A DNA stretch of 64,000 nt from Leuctra nigra (GCA_934045905.1 OW203765.1:23162159-23226158), one strand, 5' to 3'; positions 36,507 to 47,890 are shown, numbered from the stretch's first letter. Notes: a model not told the origin generated them from the sequence alone. Translations and numbers: made by a program.

Positions 36507-38118
36507 TGTTCGAGACTAATGTAAGCCACCACCTCCTATTAGCCTATCAGTGTTGGTTTCTTCACTCCATCTCGCGGACCCACATCGCGTGTTACCTGCT
36601 GGTGGTAATCTAAACCTAGCCGACTAATTTATTCCACACTCGCGAGTCTTTTCACTGACTAGTTCCCACCTTCATAGCTCGCCATTGGTCTAGAGAGAGC
36701 TGATTTCCACGCCTCACAAACTCAGATCCTTCGCTCTTGATGCATGATTTACAGCCTCTCGAGGTCCATGGATCTCCAAGCCCTTGGGTCGGGGGCGAGT
36801 TACCGCAGTTTCAGTCAAAGAAGGGGCGTAGAGATACTGCAAGCGCAAATATTTTGCGAAAACTAAGAGAAGGAATAGGTCTGATGCACGTTTGAGATTT
36901 GGGCAGCAATGTACCACGAGATAGGGAAGAATCTAAATAAATAGGCTCCATTACTTGATTTAACAGCTCTCAAGTTGAAGATTGCTTTTAGTGGACTTTT
37001 GACAGTTTAAATTATGATAAAACCTTCCTAAAACTAAAACGTTACCCAAATAAGTTAAGCTATTTTGTAACATTCAATATAGATATCTATACCCTTTCTC
37101 TGGAGGAACATCCACGTCAGGGATGATTTCAGACAGTTTCATAAGGTTCTTAAGGTTCTTATAATATGAACGAAAAACAAAAATTAAAATTTTTCCAAAC
37201 TCTCAATAAGAAAATACTTCTCTCTATGCGGGTCCGGGGCACAGCCCCGGGAAAATGTTGAATTTCTTTACTGGATTTAAAATTTTTAAGCATTTCCGAC
37301 GTTCAATTGAATTTAAAATTTCTAAGCAAAATTATTTAATTTTTCGAAAAAAGTAAAAACACAACATTAACGGTTCAAAATAATTTTCTATAATTTTTAA
37401 CTCTCCATGAGGGGCACTGAAAGGAACAAGTGGGGTTTTGACTACCCTTGTGGTTGCCTGGATTTGTTAAAGAAAAAATATGATCAAATGAAAAAGTGCA
37501 GCATGATCATAGATCTACTATGGTGGAGCCTGACTCTGGTATCTCCTAGTGGGTCTCAAATATAACTACCTACGGCTTTCTCATGACAAAATTAAAAAAA
37601 AATACGTTTGGGAGGTATTTGGAATCTACGTTTCATCATCCTCAAGAATAGCCTACAATGACATCACAAGAAGATAAAATAGAGAAGAAGAATAAAGAAG
37701 AAGTACTTGGCTAGCCGGTGCAAATTTAATGCGTTAAGTTTTATTATATTTTGTTTTTAAATTAATTTGATTCTGTATTTTTAATCTGTTTAAATTTGCT
37801 TGTATGGTTAACATTTGAAATTTGGAGGCTTCTTTTAAGCCAAATTCAGACACAAATTTAAGTGCACAGCTTGGCGACAGTACCTAACTGGGCGAAATTA
37901 TTATACGAATTTTAAGTGCGAAAATGTTTTAAGTTTAGATCTCAATCCTTTTAGGTTTACAAAGTGTTTGTTTTTGTGCCTACTGCTTGGTCTTATCGAG
38001 TTAAATGTTTACTCGCCAGGCACCATTAGTGTCGATGTAAGCAGTTCCCTCTATGATCAAACCTTGTACTATTTGAAGACAGAATAATAACGCGGGAAAA
38101 CGAAACAGGGTTATTATA
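36507..38118. other. Gene-free stretch with repeat remnants
   Basis: A GC-rich word GGGTCCGGGGCACAGCCCCG near 37,230 is an inverted relative of the hAT-type interior at 17,070. Another copy of the AATCTAAATAAATAGGCTCC repeat lies near 36,930. No gene was recognised, including the open frame at 36,714-36,917. Confidence 0.4.
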
Positions 38119-38120
38119 CG

Positions 38121-38158
38121 TAGGAAAACGCTCTGTGAAACACGTTGATAAGCGAGTT
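38121..38158 (-). mobile_element. Helitron-like 3' terminus, inverted
   Basis: TAGGAAAACGCTCTGTG followed by AACACGTTGATAAGCGAG is the reverse complement of the family's 3' end. The rest of this copy is not clearly delimited. Confidence 0.5.
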
Positions 38159-38421
38159 AATCAAATGATTGACAATCAAAACTTATTTCGTTTTCGCTAA
38201 CGACTACTTTCTGGTTTTTGTGGTGTGAGTGTCAAATTTTTTTTTAAAATAAATAATTAGAATTTTTTCAGAATTTTAATTTTCTTTTAATATTTAGGAA
38301 GCTGCATTCGTGACATATCTGTCTAATTATATTAGCGTATTAGAATGGAAGTATTGATACAATTTTACATTCAGAAAAGGTAGTACTTTTCTGATTTGCA
38401 AACCAAACAAATTTGCTTATT

Positions 38422-39717
38422 AAGCGAGTGACTCCTTTTGGCTCTTTTCGTATGGACCTCTGTTTTTTTCTGTTATTGAGGGTTCACAGATTTTTTTCGA
38501 TCGAGCTGAAATTTTGCACACACATTGACATGGACCATTTCTGGGCGTTACAGACCATAATTTGTTTGAAATCCGCTGATTAGTTCAAATTAAAAAAAAA
38601 ATCTTTCGATTGGTTGGTCCGATCAATTTGAAATTTTGCAAAGTCATTGCAATTTGCAACCAACATTGTCCCCAATCTTACAAAGTTTCAGCAAATCTTC
38701 CCATTGGTTAAAATTTAAAACCATATTTCAAAAAAAACCATATTTTAAAACCATATACCATGAACAAACAAACAACAACAACAAAAACAACAAACAACAA
38801 CAAACAACAAAAAAAATTCAAAAAAACTCAAATTACGAAAAACTTAAATTATACAATAACCTCCCTGAGATCATAAAAAACACATCTGACATAGATTGTT
38901 TTAAACATAAGTTAAAATTATTTCTAACAAAGGAGGCATTCTACTCCATTGAAGAATATTTGACATACAAGTGAGATATACCTACTAATAGTACCTAATA
39001 GGTAAACTACGCATTTATTGTATCAATGTAATTTATTGTTAAATGTACCCACCTATAGATACAATTTAATGAAGCCACCAGCTTGACTGTCTTAAAAATG
39101 TAAGAGTATGACCTGCTAAGTTAGATGATAGATAATTCTAACCTTGTTTTACTATCATTTTTACTATTATTATTGTACTGTTAATTTAGATGATAAATAA
39201 TTATAACCTAGTTTCTCTATTATCTGAATAGGTAACACTTATCTAATATAACTATTATTAATATTACTATGTACTATTATTATTATTATTAATATAACTA
39301 TTATATTTATTAATATTCCTTCCTTATAGGAAGGAATCTTTTCCTTATACCCTCATTACTGGAGTCCTCCAGGAGGGTCACTGTCAACATGTAAATGTAT
39401 GATGAATGGAAAATAAATCAAATCAAACTTGACAATCAACTTCATTCAAACTTTGAATGGTCATTGGGACCAACATTTTAGGTATTTTTGCAAATTTTCA
39501 GACTAGTATTCTGTCGTTATTTTCAAAAGTTATTGCCATTTTAAAGACATTTTGTTCGATAATCTTCAAATATTTGCAAATTTATGCCAGGAATTTTAAT
39601 TATTTTATCAGTGCCATCTTGATGCTTCCGTTCCAAGGCCTGTAGAGGAGATACTTATCAAATCCCATGCAGTACGAAGGCTTGCTCCTCAACACGTTAC
39701 ACAGAGCGTTTTCCTAG
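38422..39717 (+). mobile_element. Helitron-like element interrupted by a LINE fragment
   Basis: The left end AAGCGAGTGACTCC, then GGACCTCTGTTTTTTTCTG and GATCGAGCTGAAATTTTGCA, match the 17.5-kb elements. The right end is CACGTTACACAGAGCGTT plus TTCCTAG followed by T. The middle is replaced by LINE-derived sequence. Confidence 0.6.
38760..39427 (+). mobile_element. 5'-truncated LINE (non-LTR retrotransposon) 3' end
   Basis: A frame from about 38,840 to 38,974 ends LPEIIKNTSDIDCFKHKLK then FYSIEEYL. This LP..I....S...FK..LK...FYS..EYL pattern is the usual C-terminus of insect Jockey/CR1-type ORF2 proteins (family knowledge). A 3' UTR of about 450 bp ends in an A-rich GAAAATAAATCAAATCAAA tail at about 39,427. 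The upstream ACAACAACAA-rich stretch gives a low-complexity frame and is not coding. The element is dead: only the end of ORF2 remains. Confidence 0.75.
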
Positions 39718-40083
39718 TTTATTGCCATAAACTCATGGAAATGGCTATTATTTTGGCTCAACTGGATTTTGCAGTAATTCCCATTCACTTATCACAGATT
39801 TCTTATTTGGATTATTATTAGAAAAGAAAGGAACTCCGAGTATTATCTAAAATGTTGTAATATTTATTTAATTTCCATATTTTCAGCAGGTTTCAAAACA
39901 AGATGCAGAAACAAGATACGTTTGACAACAAATATAAATGCATGTCTAAAATGTTCTATCTTTTCAGTATTAATTAACTACTAATAAATAATAAAGTATT
40001 TTTAATACTATTTCATCTATGTATTCTTAGTCCATGTCCTTATTTGCAATTGTTCAACATTAATAAACTTATAAAATAAACAG
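39718..40083. other. Gene-free stretch
   Basis: AT-rich; no supported feature. Confidence 0.4.
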
Positions 40084-40340
40084 TACGGTATGAGTTCTAA
40101 GTATTTATTTTGAGCGACGTTTCAAGTGAACTGTGTCACCCCTCATCAGGCTCGGAAATTTTAAATTTTAAAAGAAGAGAAAACAAAACTGATAACATCA
40201 TAGAGACTTATAAAAACAATCACACATAGAACCAGAAAGCAGAGTCAAAAATCATTGGGCATGCGTAGTCATAATTCCAAAACTAGCTGCGTCCCATGCG
40301 GCTCCTTGTGCAGAGTGCAGAGCTATATTAATAAACTTAT
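40084..40340 (-). mobile_element. Penelope-like retroelement fragment (tentative)
   Basis: Read on the minus strand, the segment ends CCTGATGAGGGGTGACACAG then TTCACTTGAAACGTCGCTC and AAAATAAATACTT. I associate that motif with the terminal region of Penelope-like elements. No reverse transcriptase remains. The class rests on the hammerhead-like motif and is tentative. Confidence 0.4.
40112..40153 (-). ncRNA. Hammerhead-ribozyme-like motif
   Basis: On the minus strand, stem I GAGC is followed by CTGATGAG, a stem II of GGGTGA pairing with TCACTT over a short loop, GAAAC, GTC (the expected cleavage triplet), and GCTC, which closes stem I. The conserved CUGAUGA and GAAA core bases are intact. 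Stem III is essentially absent, so a single copy would be expected to be weak. Minimal hammerheads of this type in Penelope-like elements and retrozymes are thought to act as dimers. Confidence 0.5.
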
Positions 40341-40619
40341 CAATTTCATGTCCATCTCCACTCCATATGATTGCAACAATTACCTACAAATACCAAGCAG
40401 GTTATTCAACATCTCTGATAAAATAAAATAGAACATAGCTAAGCTACTGCTTCATCCGTAAAGCATCAAATTTGGGAAAAGTGAAATTAGATTGATTGAC
40501 GGAATGGCTCGTGACACAAATTTCATTCTAATAAGCATTTTGGTTTGAGCTAGCAAGAGTCAAGACGACAATCGATTTCACAGATTAATAAGAAATGTTG
40601 AAGCATATTTAAGAATATG

Positions 40620-40770
40620 GGGGGTCATTCCTGTACGTTTTTAGTCTCTTAAGTCAGGTATCGTATCTTAACTTTGTTAACACTAATGTTTACGTCCATA
40701 ACAACGGTTGCTACTCTCTTAAAATTTAAGATCAGAGAGTGAAAATGCGTACAGGAATCACACCCATGTA
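40620..40770. mobile_element. Palindromic MITE, TCATTCCTGTACG ends
   Basis: GGGTCATTCCTGTACG at the left is mirrored by CGTACAGGAATCACACCC at the right, with an AGTCTCTTAA/AGAGAGTGA inner arm. About 150 bp. Confidence 0.75.
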
Positions 40771-41184
40771 CTCTAAGAAAACCTCCATTATTCGGGGTAC
40801 TATTTTTCAATACTAGTTGGTGAATTACATAACAATGCGATGCAAACTTTACCAAGACTTGTAGTAATAAGTGAGTTACATTAGCTTGTATACCTACTGA
40901 GTTATTATTTGTGTGAAACTGCACAATTAACAAAGTGCTTACCTACACACGCTTTTATTATCTCATTCACAGAACTATGTATTCACTCTCAGAACATAAG
41001 AGTGCACAGTAGTTTGTATATTCATATCAAGAAGATTATGATTTCATGAAAATAATTTCAATGTATAATTCTACAAGTTTTATTAGTTAATTGTTATCAA
41101 TGTTTCTCATTCCAAGGCCAGGACATAAGTGTTCATAAACACTTGGATTACTTGTTAAGTTATTTTGTTCGCCACTCTCGGCAG
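40771..41184. other. Gene-free stretch
   Basis: No supported feature. Confidence 0.4.
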
Positions 41185-41486
41185 TAAAGTTCGTTCACGT
41201 TTATTAGAATAGCAAGCCAGTGTACTACTGTAGTCAAGCAAGCATTTGTAAACCTACACATGTAAATATCAATTACCCATTAAAGAATATTTACAAGACG
41301 ACTGTAGATAAAGATAAATCAATTTTATTGAAGTTTTCTAATATTTTCTACTATTAAAAAGTGTGTATTTCACATACTTTATACAATTTCAATAATACAA
41401 AGAAGAAAGTCTTGCCATTGACAGGGCAGTGTTCATGTGACCGACCGGCGTGATCGACTTGCTATTCTAATCGTGAATGAACTTTA
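41185..41486. mobile_element. MITE with AAAGTTCRTTCACG ends, copy 2
   Basis: Starts TAAAGTTCGTTCACG then TTAGAATAGCAAG, and ends CTTGCTATTCTAATCGTGAA then TGAACTTTA, giving inverted termini of about 30 bp. The interior is shared with 4,162-4,484. Confidence 0.85.
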
Positions 41487-41489
41487 TGG

Positions 41490-42038
41490 AGTAAAGGACT
41501 GTGAAAATAGTGCATTAATTCGGAAATGCATTTCCTTTTCCAAGAGCTTTGGAAAAATGTGCGAACAATAGGCAGCGTGTTTAGACAACAGATGGCACTG
41601 CAAAAGTACAGACAGAGCCACCTAATCTGTGGGAAGGAAGCTTACCTTTTGGCAAGGCGTCCAAGTCGCTGCAGTTATATGTTATGTTGCTGCACATATT
41701 ACGCATTATCAATTCTTAAAATTTACACAAGTTTATCTAATGATTATTCGCCTACAAAATATTAACAACAAAGTGTTCACAATTTCACTAAATCTGATCA
41801 CAATATTAATTTGCGCGACTAAGTTCTGATTCCGAAATATTTTGAGTACATTTGTTGACATCTGATCGGTTGCTAGGTCACGGCCAATGAGAAATAAAAC
41901 AGTTGACGATCTTCCCACAAATGTTGCTAATTTCTCTCACTCGTGGCGAACACTCGGTGCCTATATTTGATGCAGGTAACATTTAAATCCTTCAAATCTC
42001 AGAACCATTGTGTTTTAGTTACTTTTAACAAACACAGG
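41490..42038. other. Gene-free stretch
   Basis: Open frames at 41,526-41,829 have no recognisable domain. No element ends were paired. Confidence 0.4.
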
Positions 42039-42039
42039 T

Positions 42040-42538
42040 AGTAAACCCTCGTTAATTCGAATTCAAAGGGACCCAAAAAATCCCAGTTCGAATTAAAAAA
42101 GTTCGAAATATATAATTAATGCAAAAAAATTTGTGTGCAATTTCATGAAGTTTGAATATTCCCGCCTGTGGAATATTCCCGCCATTGCAAAAAAGTGGGG
42201 TTGGCAAACCTGTAACAGCAGCTTGGCCAACCTCGCAAGCCAGATTATCTCATTTTGATGCCATTGAAGGTTGTGTTTTGTTTTGAGTGTTGTTTTTTCG
42301 TAGTTTGTTCGCGATTATTTTATCAATCCTTCTGCAAAGTTCGAATTAAAACAACTGTATGCAAGGAATAACATGGGCTGGGACCAAAATTCAGTTCGAA
42401 TTTCGAATTAACCTAAAATTCGATTTATAAAAATGATTTAACATGTAAAAACCTATCCTGTCCACTGGGACCATCCACCTAGTTCGAATTTACCCCTAAA
42501 TTCGAATTATTGAAGTTCGTAATAACGAGGGTTTACTG
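42040..42538. mobile_element. Tc1/mariner-type (pogo-like) MITE
   Basis: GTAAACCCTCGTTAATTCG at the left is mirrored by TTCGTAATAACGAGGGTTTA then CTG at the right, with TA immediately outside. Sub-terminal repeats of TTCGAATT and AGTTCGAATT lie on both sides. CAGTAAACCCTCG-type ends and a TA target are known for pogo/Tigger relatives. About 500 bp, no transposase. Confidence 0.8.
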
Positions 42539-42784
42539 TATTCATGTGTTAATATTTATAAAATATGAAAAATATTCGATTGCAATCAGTGTATTTCTTA
42601 AAATATGAGATTTCCCACAAAAATTCAATAAACGTGGCATTTTAAAACTTTTTGACTTTTTCTACATTCACAGACACCCACAATCATTTCTATGTATTAA
42701 CTTTCGTAAAATTTCACTCTTTGCTCAAGTAATGACATGAACTTGGGCATTTTCACAAAATCAATGCAAATTTAAAAGATTTTA

Positions 42785-42851
42785 CCACCGATGGGATTTG
42801 AGCCCCCTTGGACTACCGTCCAATGCTCTCACCGCTTAGCTACGGAGAATC
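42785..42851 (-). repeat. tRNA-like sequence, probable SINE head
   Basis: On the minus strand TAGCTAAGCGGTGAGAGCA matches the D-arm/A-box pattern. TTGGACGGTAGTCCAA folds as an anticodon-like stem, and GGGCTCAAATCCCATC fits a T-arm/B box. The acceptor stem does not pair well and AT-rich sequence follows, so a SINE or tRNA relic is more likely than a working tRNA. Confidence 0.5.
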
Positions 42852-43119
42852 ATTTAAATATGCCGTTGTATCGCATTGGAAATTTCTCCATTCTTACATT
42901 TGGCATGATGTATGTACGTTTGTGAACATGAACATTTGGTTCAATTCTGAAAAGGAGAACCTGAAATTAATTAATTATAATTTAAAAATGAGCTCCCAAA
43001 ACCGTGTCTCGCTGAGTTTTTGTAGACAAGAGGCATAGTCATCGCAACTCATTACGTTCTACACACCTACTCGGCTAAATGTCCGCCATTAAGTAACGTG
43101 CGGTCGACGAGCTAAGTCT

Positions 43120-46100
43120 TCATGCGGTAACGCTCGATCTTCGGACACAGATGATGTAGCCTTTCGATGACAGAACACCTCGACACTTGACGTGCACTTG
43201 GAACCGAAGCGTCCAGAAGACGTCGAAAGGCGGTTGCGATGAGCCAAACACATCGCTCAGTGATTCTCGAGGCAGGAGCTCTGCAACAACATTATCGTTA
43301 GATGAGCTTTGAATCAGAGCAGTGTGCCACAAATTGCCGAGAGAGAAAGCAGGGAATGTATAAATTATGTGAAAGACACTGTAACTCGTTGATATGAGAT
43401 TGTGAGCTTTGTGTTGCCATTGCATGCAAATTAATATGCAGAGTGAGCGTTACCGATCATCGCCGATCGGCAATCTATAGACCTTCAAAAATATAAAGAA
43501 TGAACTTGATCAAGAAGCAGTGCATGATCCTTTCCCAATTGAACATATTGACAAGCACAGCAGAATATGATTCGATTACAATGGCATAAACTCCTTAAAT
43601 TCCTGATTGAAAGAAAAATTTATTGTAAAAAAAAAAAAATTGTAAAATACTATAAAATGTTGGTCTACAAGCTTGATTGGAATTTTTTCATTTTTTAACA
43701 ATCTATAGAATTTTGTTCAGAAACATTTGAACTGAGCCAATATAGACCAACAGATTATATTTTTTCGTATTTTTTTATAATATAATTTTAATTATACTTA
43801 AACAAGGAAATACCGAAACCCATTGAAGTAGAAGTACAGAGGACATAATATGTAACCAAACAGTTTGTAATTTTAGGCGTCTGTTTCTTAGCATTCTTGA
43901 AATTTCCCACGACCAAGATTCCCAGAAGTTGACTCTCTATACCAGGCGACATGCATCTATACTCTAGTTTATAATGTCAGTGGAGAAACACACCACTAGG
44001 ATCGCTGTGGGTCAACAGTTGAACGTCGTGCTCTTTAGTGAACTCTTGAAGAGCGGGCGGAACGACGCAGCACGTCGCAAGGTTGATCTGCACGATGCTT
44101 GGCTTCACCTGCAATCAGCGTTACCAACTTCATAATTTACTCACCTTCACACGGTCAGAATTTATGCAACGTAATAAATATATCTCTCAAGTTTGTGTGT
44201 TTATGATAACGGTTTTGTTGACTTAGGTTTTTCCAGCTATCATATACCACAAAGATAGTTCAAGCTATCTGAAATCATTACTATAATTTACAGTTTTTCA
44301 AATAAATGATCACCGAGTCAAATTAATGTTAGACATCTGAGCATGAAGTTCCCAAAAGTTGACAAAGAAAATAATTGGAATTATTGTCTGAATTTGATGG
44401 AACCTTTATGGAACCACAATGGAACCGTTATTTTACCAAGTAAACAACCTAATGTAAATCTTTAGGTAGTACTTCTCAAATCACTCTTACATCCAAGGTA
44501 GAGACTGTACCTTCGCCCAGTTGTGCAACGCAATGAAGACATCGGTGTCGACGTCGCTGACTCCGATGCTGGTAATCTTCTGATTGGCTACGTACTCCTC
44601 TAGCACCTCCCACAGCTGTTTGAGTTCGGAGAGACGGTCCGAAGTTTCTGACGTTCCCGGAGCGTACGCAAGAACCAGAGAGTCAAAACTGTCCGTTTCC
44701 AAGGCACTTAATACTGTTGAGAAAACATTGGAAATGTAAATAGTTAGAGTTCACATAATCAACTCATACTCAAACCAATCTTAGAAAGTATTATGTGTGG
44801 AGTTCCGTAAAAGTGGTTTTATTTTTTAGCAAATTTCGTTTTAAAAATAAGAAATTTCGCGTTTTGGCGGTGTTATTCAAATGACCGTCTATTTTGTTAC
44901 CACAGCCCTGAAAAATTAAAAAAGTGTAGGAATTGGGCCTATAAATTTATGTCACTTCGGTCTATAAGTACAATGGTATAGGTCCAAGTAAATAAAAGAG
45001 GATACCTAGTACTAATTGCATTGAGTATAATGAATCTAGTTATGTCAAATGGAGGTATAATAATATTATTGAAACATTATCTAGACTATTGTATGTAGGA
45101 CTCTGATGATTGATGAATGACAGCAAGGGCTATTTTTTCTTTTTGCATTCTTGTTGCATTTATAATGTTATTTTGGAAAATATGGTGCTATTTCGTCCTT
45201 ATTTCGCAGTAAATTGACATATTTCGTTTTTATTGGTGATTTTTCTTCCATTTCGTTTTATTTCGCAAATAAATTCTTACATATTCAAACTTCAAATTAC
45301 ATGACTCGTGCACATTGAGCAAAAAGAGGGTTATCTGAACAACTTTAATTATTATCGCGATATCGCGTCTCGTGAAATATACGTGACTCTAATTTGTGTC
45401 AAAAGCTTTGTGCTGGTGCTTGGTGGTAGTTGAACTTGTAATAGATTTCTGTGTCGATTACTGTTTTTCTTTTTGGTTGTAAATTTTGTGAACTAAGGTA
45501 CACTCGGCCAAACAAAAATTGATCGTTGAACAATTTTGAATGACTGCTGGTCATGTCCCATAACCAATCAAAGCTTGTTATTATCATTGAAATGTGAGGT
45601 CACCTACTAGAGTGAGATAATGAGATCGCTTAGACTGACTTCTGATGGTGTGATCTTACATTTATCAGCGTATCAGATTTATTGAACGTTCAATTTTTGT
45701 TTGGCCAAGTGTACATACAGTCATGGAAATATATTCGGTAAACGCTCTTCTCCCTTTCCGTGCATTTATGTTAGTTTAGGCTCCTCCCCCTCGACCCGTA
45801 ACACTTGCAAAGTTTTTTGAATGTTGGGGGGGGGGGGGGGGGGGGGGGGGGGTGAAAGGAGCGTTTACCAAATATATTTCCATTTCTGTACCTACATAAA
45901 TTTATAATAAGTTGTATGATCATACAGGATTTCTAACCTTCAAAGAAGAATTTTTTAAAACTAGATTAAAATTACCATTTTTTAAAGAATCGTGTAAAGC
46001 ATCTGCTTGGAGCGTGTTAATAAATACTTTCACACTTATTTTCAATTCTTTTCTATCTTCCGCAGCCATTTTTTTCTGAAGATCATCGTCATTTCGATAG

Positions 46101-46832
46101 ACCTGAAATTAGTCATGGTTATATTACCTACTTATTACATTTCTTGTCACGCTGCTTCACTCCTTAAAAGTGATATATTTACCTGTACTGTTTCACCTGG
46201 CGCATCCGATGACTTCCAGCTCGATACCGTAATTTTTAGACTCTCAATAAGCTGTAATTGGCAGATAATGATATTGGGTTAGGTATGGCAAAAAGAAAAA
46301 CATTCCAGATTACAAGATCTATGGATTCAGAACAACGGTATAGGCTTGGTTGGCTTGAAAAACCATGGACTTGAGGGGTTAAAAGTCCATGGAAAAACGA
46401 ATATCGAGTTCGGAAGTCTACTTGTACCTAGGGGTAATCTAAGGTCTTTCGCCTTTGCGTAAATTTCATTTTGAGAGTGAAAGGTTTGCAACTGGTTGAT
46501 TGCATAGCCTATATTCACTGAATAAAGGAACATTATCGAGTTCAAGTAGGTAATTCGTTTTTTACATTGTTCAACTTAAGCAAAGGTTTATTGGTTGTTA
46601 GTTACGTAAAGATTACACAATACGACCTAATTCTCTTATCATTCAGCATTAGTAATAAAATGTGCTTTGTCACAATTTGTTTGCGATTCTTCAAGGCAAA
46701 ATTACATGTTGCATGCCCACATACCTCATCAGTGGGCGTTTGTCCGGCTTTTTTCTTCAGCTCGTTGATGCTCAAAATATTACCCGTGTGTACGCAAACT
46801 TTGCTGACATTAGTGGGCAAATCACCCAACAT
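43120..46832 (-). CDS. GCLM: Glutamate-cysteine ligase regulatory (modifier) subunit, complete, six exons
   Basis: The product binds the catalytic subunit GCLC and raises its affinity for glutamate in the first step of glutathione synthesis in the cytosol (family knowledge). Exons in transcript order: 46832-46725, 46251-46183, 46102-45976, 44713-44511, 44108-43994, 43280-43120; together 783 nt, 260 codons plus stop. Every junction is GT-AG and in phase. Recognised segments are VCVHTGNILSINELKKKAG near the N-terminus, ALETDSFDSLVLAYAP, IGVSDVDTDVF, VQINLATCCVVPPALQEF, VQLLTHSDP and the C-terminal KCRGVLSSKGYII, all in the order of animal GCLM (aldo-keto reductase-like fold). The chosen ATG (46,832) has an in-frame stop a few codons upstream. 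Length agrees with the family (about 260-275). It is divergent with the TMEM14 gene; no ARE of the RTGACNNNGC form was found in the shared promoter. Intron 3 carries two MITEs. Confidence 0.97.
45501..45711. mobile_element. TA-flanked MITE (Tc1/mariner-type), copy 1, in GCLM intron 3
   Basis: CACTCGGCCAAACAAAAATT at the left is mirrored by AATTTTTGTTTGGCCAAGTG at the right, and TA flanks both ends. The same element lies inverted at 60,318-60,531 in the metalloprotease gene. Confidence 0.88.
45718..45888. mobile_element. TA-flanked MITE (Tc1/mariner-type) with a 27-base G tract
   Basis: CAGTCATGGAAATATATTCG is mirrored by AAATATATTTCCATTTCTG, with TA on both sides, four bases from the preceding MITE's TA. 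The inner arms GTAAACGCTC and GAGCGTTTAC continue the repeat. The interior contains 27 consecutive G at 45,826-45,852. Confidence 0.82.
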
Positions 46833-47152
46833 GTTCACTAATTTCTATGCCCTTCTATTGATGAATGATTATAAAGTTAAACAGCGCTAAAACAGATATT
46901 ATGTGTACATACACGATGATCTCTTGTCACTGTCATCACCACTTGCGATGCGAAAACACATGTAACTAATCAGAATGAAGAACAAACTTCAAGGACGACT
47001 CGACTATCGATCCACTCTCGATTCTCGATGCTTTTCGTCGAGTTTCGATAATCGACCAAATAATTATCTTTTTGTTCGTGACTTGTTGAACACCGACTGT
47101 CTTGAAATTGCAAAAGAATTTGGAATTTAAAAGTTACATACGAACGAACAAT
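46833..47152. promoter_or_regulatory. Bidirectional promoter region between GCLM and TMEM14
   Basis: The two start codons are 320 bp apart and point away from each other. CTATCGATCC near 47,005 matches seven of eight bases of the DRE core TATCGATA bound by DREF in Drosophila, and TTTCGATAATCGA near 47,043 is a related palindrome. No TATA box is evident. These features suit housekeeping genes; the regulatory role is inferred. Confidence 0.6.
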
Positions 47153-47890
47153 ATGGGAGTTGATTTAATAAGTTTCGCCTATGCGGCGACAGTTGCTGCT
47201 GGAGGAATAATGGGCTACGTAAAAGCAGGTTTGTTTCCAAAAAATTCTTCACACCAGGAACAACACAGTAGTAGATTTCTATTGGTGGAATCGGACTGCT
47301 TTCTGATTGGTGGACGAAGATTCAAATTAGAGCGCGAGAATAAATAAACATTTATAAGGAAATGTACAAGCAGGGATTTATTTTTGAAAGGACATAAAAT
47401 AGAAATGACAAGTATGTAGGTATTACTCAGTTTTCAAACACAAAGAGTACGTAGGATGATTTGAAAAAATTTAAATTAGGTACAGATTTAACTATTTAAA
47501 TGACTATTTAAATTCTCTCTTTTTTTAACAAAGTTACCGTGTTTTTCTCCTAGGTAGCATTCCATCCTTGGGAGCCGGCCTCTTGTTCGGCAGTGTCCTC
47601 GGATACGGAGCGTACCAAACATCTCAGAACCCCAGCAACTATTATCTGTTACTTGGAACCAGCGGCGTCTTAGCCGGAGTGATGGGAAACCGATTCTACA
47701 ACTCAGGGAAAATCATGCCAGCTGGCATAGTTGCTGCGCTCAGGTATGAAAATTAACACTATAAATTTGTGGGAATTAATCAAATATTTTGTGCGTGAAA
47801 TATCTACATTACGGGTTTTGTTTTAGTATTGCTATGGTGGTGAGATTAGCCGCTCGAGCTGCGGGACTGCTAGACGTAAAACAACGATAG
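47153..47890 (+). CDS. TMEM14C: TMEM14 family mitochondrial membrane protein, complete, three exons
   Basis: TMEM14 proteins are small four-helix membrane proteins; TMEM14C acts in the inner mitochondrial membrane in protoporphyrinogen IX handling for haem synthesis (family knowledge from vertebrates). Exons 47153-47228, 47554-47743 and 47827-47890 give 330 nt, 109 codons plus stop, with GT-AG introns of 325 and 83 nt in consistent phase. Residues show [20 protein letters not shown], then [47 protein letters not shown] and [14 protein letters not shown], matching the conserved glycine-rich helices and the RFYxSGKxMPAG signature. Length is normal for the family. The A-versus-C paralogue choice is tentative because insects usually have one gene. 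It is divergent with GCLM. Confidence 0.95.

Noticed and set aside
38636..38840. Open frame with Asn/Gln/Lys-rich start
   Set aside because: This part is low-complexity ACAACAACAA sequence; only the downstream C-terminal LINE segment is protein-like.
42785..42851. Functional tRNA gene
   Set aside because: A and B boxes are present, but the acceptor stem does not pair and no terminator-like T run follows at once; treated as a SINE or relic.
46320..46560. Hairpin AACCATGGACTT / AAAAGTCCATGG in GCLM intron 1
   Set aside because: Short arms and no clear element ends; could be chance, so not listed as an element.
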